Shown here one piece after another: positions 1 through 9,900 of a DNA stretch of 64,000 nucleotides; within the stretch, counting starts at the first letter, position 1, and the number at the start of each line of letters is the position of its first letter. A model generated the notes under the pieces. It saw only the letters and a list, made by a program, of their open reading frames with translations. It made no database searches and had not been told where the DNA came from. The position numbers were made by a program, and so were the translations under genes. Origin of the DNA: Pararge aegeria (taxonomy: Eukaryota; Arthropoda; Insecta; Lepidoptera; Nymphalidae); the NCBI RefSeq assembly GCF_905163445.1, contig NC_053193.1, positions 1,612,001 to 1,676,000 on the forward strand, given 5' to 3'.

Positions 1-425
1 AGGTTCCCATAACGTAAATTCCATACATATGCTTTCCATAGCATTAAAGATATAGAGCTGATAGTATGTTTTGCTAAAAATGCTGGTTCTTACGTAAATT
101 AAAATTCAAATATGGTGTATCTCGGAAAACAAGGATAACCTACACGTGAAAATTATATGGTGTATTGACTGTGAAAATTAAGTTATCATCCCGTGTGTTT
201 CCAAGTCACCAGTTGATGAACGCGTATTTTTATTTCATGCTGTGTAGGTGTTCGGTGGTTTAAATGTTCGCCTCAGTCCAACATGGCCGACGGAGGCGGA
301 TGTATGGGGAAATTTCCGTCTTAATCCAATTCTACTCGCAAATTCCGGCCTCATGGGATATCATCACCGATATACATTAACCAAGATACCACATAATATG
401 GCACTGATTCTGTATCATCATCATT
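1..425. other. AT-rich stretch, no gene recognised
   Basis: No splice-linked coding segment, RNA gene or repeat that recurs elsewhere in the window was seen. An open frame that starts here only runs on into the RTE fragment that follows and has no protein-like composition of its own. Confidence 0.5.
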
Positions 426-429
426 ATCA

Positions 430-688
430 CAGACAATGTGTGGGGCACATAGCACGGAGAACTGATGAACGTTGGGGTCAAAAGGTCCTGGAATGGCGAC
501 CCGCAAAGGTCAGCGCAGCGTTGGTCGAACCGCAACGAAATGGACAGACGACATCCCGCAAGTCGCTGGGAGCCGCTGGAAACAAGCGGCCCAGGACCGT
601 GACGTAACTCCCTTAAAGTCACCTATGATTAGCAGTGGACGTGGATCGATGTATATGGTGATGATGATGATGATGATCAATATCACCC
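430..688 (+). mobile_element. RTE-type LINE fragment, 3' end
   Basis: The sequence matches the last part of the RTE reverse-transcriptase ORF seen intact at 17633-16770 (the region encoding GHIVRR, KVLEW, GRPPTRWTDDI and AGSRW), followed by the short 3' end with the AGCAGTGGACGT motif and a GATGATGATG tail. It is 5'-truncated, frameshifted and diverged, so it is a dead copy. Only about 260 bases survive, which is usual for RTE insertions. Confidence 0.8.
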
Positions 689-835
689 ACTACATGCCTA
701 CTACAGAGCACGTGTCTCGTCTTTGAATCACCGCGCTGCCCAAGTGCGGATTGGTTGACATTACACGTTTTGTATAACTTTATGAAGTACTTTTAGGCAA
801 GTTTCATCTTCTCACCGTGCTTTCCTTCATCGTTA
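684..835 (-). mobile_element. Family A tRNA-derived SINE, tail part
   Basis: Reads in reverse as the 3' body of family A: the block around CAAGTGCGGATTGGT and the TTTCCTTCATCG block correspond to the CCAATCCGCACTGGGCCAG and ACGGTGAAGGAAA blocks of the fuller copies at 27610 and 55330. Diverged and without the tRNA-like head. Confidence 0.6.
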
Positions 836-984
836 TGATCTATAATTATGAATGCCTTATAATAGTCCACGGCTTGACTAAAGGCCTTTTCGCCCGTCTT
901 TGTCGCTAGGGATGTAACACAGCCGAAGCCTACAGACCATAGAAAATTATGAAGTTACAAATTCCCAATTTGCCCTTGCCGGGG

Positions 985-1165
985 ATTCAAAGTCAATTTC
1001 AAAGTCAAAAATATCTTTATTCAAGTAGGCCTAGAGATAGCACTTTTGATGCGTACATTACACGTGAAAACCACGGTAGTGAGATGGTGGCGATACCATA
1101 TCGGAAACTTAAAACTAAAGCTACCGATGTAGGTAATGTACCAGGTAGGTAGTGATTAAAACGCC
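985..1165 (-). mobile_element. LINE 3'-end remnant with TTTGAC tail
   Basis: Begins with AAAGTCAATTTCAAAGTC and the CTTTATTCAAGTAGGCCT block, followed by AGCACTTTTGATGCGTACAT. The same blocks recur at 7880, 15570, 18890, 26310, 39470, 57760 and 62330, always ending in a (TTTGAC)n tail. This is how 3'-anchored non-LTR retrotransposon copies look; no coding part is left. Confidence 0.6.
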
Positions 1166-1169
1166 GACG

Positions 1170-2440
1170 ATCACATGGGTGACAATAATCGTTTTTTTAC
1201 TAAATGAGTTACCGATGGAATGTACTTGACCATTACCATACAGGGTTTATTGTGAAGAGTCAGAAGATAGGCGTTTTCAAAGCCCCGCGCCTTTGAGAGC
1301 ATTTTAAGCCCCCAGTGCCGATTATCATCATTAAAATGTGATTAAAATGTGTAAAAACCTGCCAGTTAACATTGGCGCAGAATGGAAGCTTTAAATCTCT
1401 CTTTTCTATGAGAGATACCTTTTACAGTGGGACGTTTATCGGCTGCAAATGACTGCATATCTTATATGCTGTATATCAGTGATCATTATGGAGATATACA
1501 CAGCGCTGGCAACTTTTATATTCACCGCAGTAAGATAATGTGCTCTCATTTGTCATGTACTTACACTCTGAATGGGTTAATTTGGATTTTTATTGGTGTT
1601 TTACAAGTTTGACGTGTCTTTTGATTTTGTTTTTTTTGTTTGAAAGGTGATTAGTTGTTTAAGTGAATGAGTTTAATACAACTGCCATACTAACGTAGGG
1701 CTTGCCGTGCATCGCGACGGAAACCGTAAATAGTAGGTTATAATACAATAATTTGGGGTAATTATTATATTTTAATTGTATTCATTAATTGTATTATTTT
1801 TAAGATATTTTAAAATACTTTACTAGTTTTTAACTTAACGTGTATATTGCGAAGGGTTTTACCTGAATGAAACAAAAATTATTATTTTTATTGTACAACA
1901 AGTTAGCCCGCTACCATCTTATGCTGTATCATCGCACACCATTAGGTTACTTTAAGTCAAAGGTAACTGCAGTGGAATAAGATAAAAGCAGAAAACCCGC
2001 GAAATAAGTTGAATGCGCGTTTTGTGGGCCGTGTCATTATCTATGTAAAAGGTTAAAAAAAAACATGAAATTGTATTTGAAAAATAATATATTAGTACAA
2101 CGTATCTTATTGTCTTAAAATATTGTGTAAAGAATAATATGCAGTTAAATTGCAATATAATATATAATTAGTAAAAGCAAAAGTAGCAAAATGCAAACCA
2201 AAATTGAAAACCGGCGCTATCTTTCCGGCTTTTGTGTATTTGAATGCTGTGCCAAAAAAAATCTGCAACTTGGTAGTCTTATGCCATTATTCACTAAACA
2301 TAGGAATAGCCTTAAACAGATGCCTAAAGATTTAGGAGATTCTTAGAGAAAAAAAAACGGTTCACGAACTCTGATGTGATATCTTGGGATGTTATGTTAG
2401 GTCTAAAGTTACATCACCGATTCGGCGGATTGTAAAGTGC
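1170..2440. other. AT-rich intergenic stretch
   Basis: Only short frames with no protein-like features. No block here was recognised as recurring elsewhere in the window, and I see no splice-linked exons. Confidence 0.4.
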
Positions 2441-2465
2441 ATTGCTGGTTTTACATCTTTATCGA

Positions 2466-2612
2466 AAAGCCATTCGGGAGTGTTCTCCATAATGTTCTAG
2501 AAGGCGTACGAAGTAATTAAATCTACATTTCTGCAGCGTGGTAGCCATTCTGAGGGGAGACCCGTGCCCTGTAGTGGCCGGTAATGGTTTGATAATGATG
2601 TTGATAGCGTGC
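2466..2612 (+). mobile_element. Family A SINE fragment, 3' part
   Basis: Contains the family A blocks GTTCTCCATAATGTTCT, GAGGGGAGACCCGTGCCCTG and AGTGGCCGGTAATGG, followed by a GATGATG-like end. The tRNA-like head and the middle are missing. Confidence 0.75.
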
Positions 2613-2997
2613 TCCACCGAGCAAGTTCTGGATTCCGCAGAGCTGTGAAACCAGTCTATACTAGAAATTATATATTCAGCATTGCTACCGGACCATTGGG
2701 CAAAGATTCAAGGCAAGGCTAATACGCAGCCTCTAACCTGTGTCTGCTATGGCGTTCAAATTTCGACCAATCACTGGACATGTTTTAGCAAGAGCCCTCT
2801 GATTGGTCGCAGGGAGTGGACAAAAAATGCCACTGTTAAATGGACGTTGAATTAATTAGGTCCTGGTCTCGAAACCCGGAGACATGGGGGTTCTAATCCT
2901 ACTGGTTCTTTAATTTTGGTTTGCCTTTTAAACTTATATATATGTTCGATGTTAATCAAAGTCTAAGTAAAAACACTATGATATATAATTTACGAAT

Positions 2998-3186
2998 GCG
3001 CTTTTTCACTAAACCTACGCAACGCCTGAATCGAATACATAATTATTAAGCAACGTCTATAGAAAAAGCGTATCACCAACACTTAGGTGATAACTATTGG
3101 TGAACGGTTTATGTATGCGTAGGAATCTTCTGAAATTAGGCGTTACTTATTTAAGCATTGCCCTGTTCGTATTTAGTGAAAAAACT
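2998..3186. mobile_element. Small TIR element (MITE-like)
   Basis: A block of about 190 bases is bounded by inverted ends: GCTTTTTCACTAAAC on the left and GTATTTAGTGAAAAAACTG on the right share an inverted TTTTTCACTAAA core. There is no coding capacity. No target duplication is obvious, so the element limits are approximate. Confidence 0.5.
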
Positions 3187-3250
3187 GGCAAAAAATTATT
3201 AATTATTTATCTATCTACTATAAAATTAACTAATAAGGTTCCAATTTAAC

Positions 3251-3366
3251 CTAACATCCGTTTTTGGGTTTCATTATGAGCTCCATTGTCTTTGCGCTCG
3301 GAATCTTAAAATTGAGCGCTAGATAGAACAGAACAACTTTTACTTCCATCAAAGCAAATCTTGAAC
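3251..3366 (-). pseudogene. Second, decayed or alternative CYP9 terminal exon
   Basis: Behind a good acceptor (pyrimidine run plus CAG at 3367-3368) the phase-1 frame reads SRFALMEVKVVLFY, then AKTMELIMKPKNGC and a stop. It aligns with the intact terminal exon at 3966-3800, whose frame reads SRFALMELKVIIFD and later QPKNGSWVGLELRA. Two kinds of damage are visible: about eight codons are missing in frame before PKNG, and the conserved tryptophan codon of NGSWV is TAG here, so the frame stops where the other exon continues. After the stop the bases still resemble VGLEL codons, so the stop is secondary. It could be a remnant of a tandem P450 duplicate or a competing last exon that would give a 508-residue protein. 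Confidence 0.75.
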
Positions 3367-3408
3367 CTGAAAAAAATATTGCGTTTAATGTTTTTTTATA
3401 TATAGTAA

Positions 3409-3656
3409 ACGTAATAAATAAATATAACTAATACGACAATACACACATCGCCATCTAACCACAAAGTAAGCGTAGCTTGTGTTATGGCTACTAAGATAGC
3501 TGACGAATATTTTTATGAATAACATACATAAATTAAATACTTACGAGAATAATATACAAATAAACACCCAGACACTAAAAAACATTAATGCTCATCACAC
3601 AAACATTTTCCAGTTGTGGGAATCGAATCCACAGCTTTGGACTCAGAAAGCAGTGT
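3409..3656 (-). mobile_element. Family B tRNA-headed SINE
   Basis: In reverse it reads from the tRNA-like head (GTGGATTCGATTCCCACAA is the B-box region) through the ATGTTTGTGTGATGA body to the GCGATGTGTGTATTGTCGTA end. The same element recurs at 4690, 11950, 16195, 16608, 44578 and 52975. It sits between the two terminal-exon copies of the P450, in what would be the 3' UTR or 3' flank. Confidence 0.85.
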
Positions 3657-3799
3657 TTGTACAGCTGTGGACGTTGATATGCGATTTGTTTGGGTTCGTT
3701 CATGTGACATTCATATGTTGGGCATTGCATTGCTCAAGGTGGGCATCCAGCATAATTTAGTAAAAAAAGTAATAATACAAGTTCTCACCAAAGCAGATC

Positions 3800-3966
3800 T
3801 TAAGCCCTGAGTTCCAATCCCACCCAGGATCCATTTTTGGGTTGAATGTTAAAGGGGTGTGGTTTCAGCTCAATTGGATCGGTGGTCTTTGAGCATTTCA
3901 CGATCCTAAAGTTATAAACCATATCGAAGATTATGACTTTCAGTTCCATTAGGGCAAACCTCGAGG
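3800..3966 (-). CDS. CYP9A: CYP9A-like exon 10 (C-terminus)
   Basis: The acceptor TTTGCAG is followed by CC, making GCC, so the heme loop reads CIA where CIG is usual. The frame continues SRFALMELKVIIFDMVYNF and ends IQPKNGSWVGLELRA with TAA at 3800-3802. The length and the NGSWV ending fit a complete P450 C-terminus. No AATAAA was spotted close behind the stop; a SINE begins about 145 bases downstream. Confidence 0.92.
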
Positions 3967-6900
3967 CTGCAAACAATAACATTTCTATATAAAATTTTAA
4001 CTCAGAATTAAGAACATATAAAAATCGCGTACACGACTAACGTTGAAGCATCAAAAACCACTCCACTTTAGTAGTGTTTCTTGAACAAATGGTGAGTCAG
4101 TGGCGTGCACTTCATACATTCACAAAAGCACCTACCCAAATTTTTTTATAGGAGGGCAATTTTTCGATTTTATGCCACTTTCCTGTTTTATGCATACCCT
4201 GGTCGAAAACCACGCCACTGTCACTTCATATAATTTTGCAGGTGAGAGTGAATATGGTCTCTAATGTTCTAAACGTAGACGACGTAAAGTGAGACGTGCG
4301 CGTGCGCACTGTTGTGTGTGTGCGCACTGTGTACTCATTCACTGTTTTTTGGGCACTATGCAGTGCATACAATAATGGCTGGATGAGGATTCCGTATGTT
4401 CTAAATTTTGTGTTTATTAATAAACTAGCTGGAAGCATTCTGCGTTCGAGTTTGTTACAGTTGTTTGTTGACAGATCCCGTGGGAATCATCCCGTTACAA
4501 TTATGTAAACAAATATGTATGAACGCTTCATAAGTGCCTGTGATAGGCCTATATGAATAAAGAAATTTTGAATTTTTTTGAATTTTGAACCGCTTATTTT
4601 CCTAGGGTAAAAAGTAGCTTATGTTACTCTCCCTCCTTTTTAATAACTCTATGCCAAAATAAAGCCAATTAATAAAATAAAATATAAATATAAATAAATA
4701 AATATATTTCGACAATACACACATCGCCATCAAGCCCCAAAGTAAGTTTGTGTTATGGGTACTATGACTGATGAAAATTTTAATGAATAATATACATAAA
4801 TACTTATAATATACAGGTAAACTCCCAGACACTGGAAAACACTTATGTTCATCACACAAACATTTTCCAGTTGTGGGAATCAAACCCACGGCCTTGGACT
4901 CAGAAAGCAGGGTCGCTGCCCACTGCGCCAGGCGCCAACGGGGTCAAATTAGGGGGGTTTATAGAATTTTTATTAAGCACTTTAATAATAATTTAAAATC
5001 GGTAGGTAAATTAATTATCTTGAAACTATGAAGAAGTCCAGAAGTATTTTAATGATGTTTGCGTTACCAATGCAATTCCGAGGTCCCATTCCGAAGGGCA
5101 TATAGGTGAAAGGTTTCATGTTGTGCTTGTTCTCATCACTGAACCTTTCCGGGTCAAACTTGGTCGGGTTGGGGTGATACTGCGGGTCCATTTGAATGGA
5201 ATTCACTAGGTTGTAAACAATGTCACCTGGCTTTAACTGGAAAGATTGGATAATAAAAATGATAGCACGTTGCAGGAAACATAAATAATAATACACAACG
5301 TGTAAATGAAAACCGAAATATTACTTTACAGGATTTAGAGGTATATAATTTACTATCTCTGTGAAACCGCTGTAAACGATAATAGTTTTTGAGTAAAATA
5401 CTGCCATAGTTTTTACTGAAATCAATCAGATACAGCCCTAACATCACAAGCAAAATAAAATCAAGTCCTGTCACTTTATTAGGTAAGCGTTGTATAATGT
5501 AGGTACTATGCGCGTGTCGGAGTTTTATCGTCAATAGGGTTGTTATAAGTATAGATTAATAAATTGCTTCTTTTGATATAATATTGTCACGGGGTGATTC
5601 CTTATGAGATATACTAATAACTAATGCACCCTTCAACAGTATTTCGTTATTCGGTTACACGTTGCATAAATTAAAAATAAAAAATAAATCAGGACTTTCT
5701 ATGTTGTTTACATTATTGTACTAGTCAAACACTTCCATTTTGTACACATTTAAACTCATCACATACGAGACCTAAAAGCTAAAACCTATCTATTTAACCT
5801 TAAAGTAGGCCTACCTAGTAAACCTACCCAACAAAAAACCATATTAATACGCCAAATTGTATTCGTTGTTTTGTTATACTTTTCTTTTTGTTCTATGAAA
5901 TGTTTGTGATGTGCAATAAAAGTATACTCATTCATTCATTCATTCAATAATTAAGGATAGAAGTTTTCACATGGTTGTTAGGTCGGATACAGAAGGCAGT
6001 AGACCTTGAAACGGCACGTATTGCACTCTGGAGCCCTAACCGTCGCCGTTGCTTGGGTAAGCCCCGCCCGCGGAGGTGTGAATTTTTTAACTTCATTTTA
6101 ATAGCGTTTTATTTATAAGTACCATTCTTTAGAAGAACAAAATGTAATGAAATAAATGATAGGAAAATTAAGTATTCAATTACACAGTACAATTATGTCT
6201 TAAAGTGAAGTTCTAGCTTCCATTTTCAATTCTAATGGTAATTCTTTTTAATTTCTTATTATGCTTGAGTTTACTTCGAGTTTCGTTTAGTTTCTTAACG
6301 AATGTTTATTCTTGTACAATATCCTTAGTATATATTATGATAATTGGTATTTATTTTTTCTTACCCTACTAATATTATTTTACAAATCTATCAAAACGGT
6401 TATAGCGGATTGTATATTGGTTATAGTAGGAGCTCGACTTCATTTTCCGGCGGCCGAGTTCGAATCCTAGCACCTCTAAGTTTTTTTTTATTTAAATGTC
6501 ATTTGTTTCAATCGCGAAGGAAAACATCTTGAGTAAACCGGCATGCCTGAGGAATCTACATAATGTTCTCAAAGATGTGTGGAGTCCACCAATCCGCACT
6601 ACGCCAGCATGGTGGAATATGGCCTTAACCCTTTCTCATTGTGGGATGAGACCCATGCTCTGATAATGACCAGATGATGATGATGAAAACCTATCTCGTT
6701 GCTCCAGTGAGGTTTTGCGGGCTATAGCTACTAGCTTAAATTAATTTGCCTAATAAGATCCCAGACTTTTTTCGTATTGTTATAAGTTCGTCACCTGCGC
6801 TAGGATCTTAAACTAACTTACGTGCACTGGCTTCCCTCCTTCCCTGGGCGGGGGTAGTACATAAGGCTTATTGCAAACCCTGTCCATTATAAGAGCCGCA

Positions 6901-9900
6901 GCCCATTTCCTCTGCGTTTCTGGAATTAAATTTCACGAATAATTTGTACCTAAAAGTTATGTAACCAATACTAAATAGTCATATATTCATAAATATTAAT
7001 ATCATACGTCACATAGTAATTATTAAATAATAAATTATATCATGCAAATGTATATCCCTATCCCCATCCCTATCCCTATCCCTGCTAATATTATAAATGC
7101 CAATGTAAGTTTGTTTGTTACGCTTTCACGCAAAAGCTACTTAACTGATCCTCATAAAACTTTGTACACATATTCTTAGAAGTGTTAGAAGTATTATAGG
7201 ATACTTTTTATCCCGACATTAAGCTCGGTTCCTTTGGGAGAGGGGATGAAAGTGTTTGACGATTTTACACCATAACTCCGACAAATTATAACCGATTGAA
7301 ATAATTATTTTTGTTCTATGGAGGTTATAATATGTGTTTTATTTTGCCAAAACTTTATGCAGATCTGATGAATGTAGTTGGAGATAGAGGACAGAACTCC
7401 TGAGCGGACAGCAGCAAACCCCTCATTTAAGGCTTAGCGATACTGAATACTTGAATGCCAATTGAATGTCAATGCCACATAACAAAACAAAACCAAACGC
7501 AGACGAAGTCGTGGGCAACAGGTAGGGAATTCATAAATTCATTATAATATTATTGTATAATATCAAATAAGTAAAGTCAATCTTCGCAATATTTTACTTT
7601 CCAAGAATTCATTATAACTGTAGAAAGCCTTCTCGACAAGCCAAGTCTTCAAGCTTTAGTTTTAAGTTTACTATTTTTTTTTTTTCGGATTTTGTGTAGC
7701 TGATTAACCCTAATGATTTTAACAGCGTAACGCGGGCTTGTTGGCGAGCCTCGGAATGGGGCTCTGCCAGGAAGAGTTTGAACCCTAGGGCTCGAAGAAG
7801 CGAAGGGATCGTCGGCCTGAGGGCGCGTCATGTGAGGCCGAACCTCGGCTCAGGCGACGATTGGAGTGAAAGGGTTACAGACGGTGATTAATCCGCACGC
7901 TTCCGAGAACGTGGTGCGAGCCCACGTCCGGTTGACGTTAGAAGTCGGGGATTTAAGTTTACGAATGGAGTCATCGCCATCACTCTCACTATATCACATT
8001 TTGTATGTAAACAACGTATCAAAAGTGCCGTCTGTGTGCCTATTAGAATAAAAAAATATTCGACTTTGACTTTGACTTTGAAAACAGAAGACAGACAACA
8101 CTTAAAATTAAAGATTTATTAAAATTAAGAATGACAACACTTAAAATTAAAGATTTTAAGTGTTGTCATTCTTTTCGCATCTTATATAATCAAAATCTTT
8201 CAATAAATTAACAAAAGTATAAGAGTATTTGAAATTTAAGAAATTATGAAAACCTTTAAAAGTTCGGTTCACCAAAATAATCAGGAATAGAAACTAATAA
8301 AGAAAAAAATATTTAAAATTTATTCCCGCTTTTTATGTTTGATCTCAAAGTCAACCTACGTTAAACTTAGAAACAGATATATTTCCCAAAAGGCAGGATA
8401 TGTTGTTGCGAGTTAGTTTCCCGTACATTCCTCCTCAATCCTTCTGATCTCCTAGTCTAATTTTTCTTGAAGGCTTTGCGAAATTCTTTTTCAGACGTGC
8501 GTTGTTTTAACTCTTGATCCAAACATTGATTTATTATGTTCCAAAATTGAACATGTAAATTTTCTTACTTTTTTACCCACTAAAAATAATTAATTTCTCG
8601 TAAGACATCCATTGCAGCATTCAATCTCGTACGTTTTGTAATAATTAAGGTGCCGAGTACTCAATATAATAAGATTAAAACTTCAACTGTACTTTTTAGA
8701 TCTTCGAAGCGAAAATTGCAAATTATAACGTTGTATAATACATACATACGGTCGTATCACGATCTTAATATAGGAATTCAGTGAAGCCAAAACTTTTACT
8801 TTATTGCTTATTTTCTTACCGTTCAACACACCATCCAAGTATTTCAACGTGGAAATATTTTCATAAGTTAATTGTTCGTGTTCCTCCTTGAAGCGTATGA
8901 TCTCCTGGTACAATTTCTCCTGTATATCAGGATTGAGGGCGAGTTCGTGGACGCACATTACTAGGGCAGTAGCGGAGCTTTCGTAACCGGCGACGAAGAA
9001 AATAAACACTTGACCCGCTAGTTCAGTTTGAGTCCACTCTGAGGACAAAGTTAACGTATACTTACGAAAATGTCTCATTGTTTGTTTGTTTATTACCTAT
9101 ACTCTTCTCTCTCTTGCAAAAAATATAGTTTGCAATCGGGAGATGCTTATAGAATACGGTTTATCTCCAAAATCGTTAATTTACCTGACTGAGGAATTAA
9201 TTCGGAAACTTTCAATACAAGAACTGTTATTTCGAATAATACGTTTTTTTCTACGGTAATATTGAAATCAAACTTTCCTTTTAAGAAGATTATGATGGTC
9301 AGTGTTAAGCGGTGATAGCCTAGTTATAAGGTCTTCGGCTTCCTTTTTCCGAGCGATCGAAGTTTGATGTTCGGCAGGCCTCCAACTTTGGTTCGTTTGT
9401 TTAATTTAAATATTACTTGCTTTAACGGCGAGGAAACCTGTTTGCCTGAGAGCCTCTCAATAACGTTTTCAAGAGGCATGAGAAATCGACAGATCGCACT
9501 TGGCCAGTGTGATGGACGACGTTCTAAGCCCTCCTCGTTTTGAGAGAAGACCCTAAAAACCTATTTTAAAGCACATTTTTTTAAATATTGATTGTATTTC
9601 CACAAATTACAAACATATGTTAATTTATCTAATCTTGGAACTTATGTTATAAGTTGATCCGATGTTGATTAATTTTAAATGCCTATTTGCATTCATTACC
9701 TACGTTCTAGATAATAGGTAGGTAGTAATGTTTTATTGCATATTACACACAATTAAAAGATTACATTAGCACTCTAAACATAGTGCAGTCAATCGCGAAT
9801 GTATACATTACTTAATCATATCAATAGTTTACTGCCCCATGTTTTATACATTCCTGATAAACTGCAGCGTAGTACAATGATATCATCACATCGTCATTAT

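Noticed and set aside
248..726. Overlapping plus-strand open frames as a small gene
   Set aside because: They are translations of an RTE LINE 3' end and its tail plus flanking sequence.
7060..7084. CCCTAT run as interstitial telomere repeat
   Set aside because: Insect telomere repeat is TTAGG; this run belongs to the 5' part of a Helitron-like repeat also seen at 31860 and 53465.
8380..8420. LTRNN-YPAF-like minus-strand bases as a decayed helix-K exon
   Set aside because: Needs a frameshift and the following residues do not match; the real exon lies at 6919-6822.
5237..8819. The helix-K (ExxR) exon first seemed absent, suggesting a P450 pseudogene
   Set aside because: A 98-base exon at 6919-6822 with ETQR, correct phases and consensus splice sites fills the gap.
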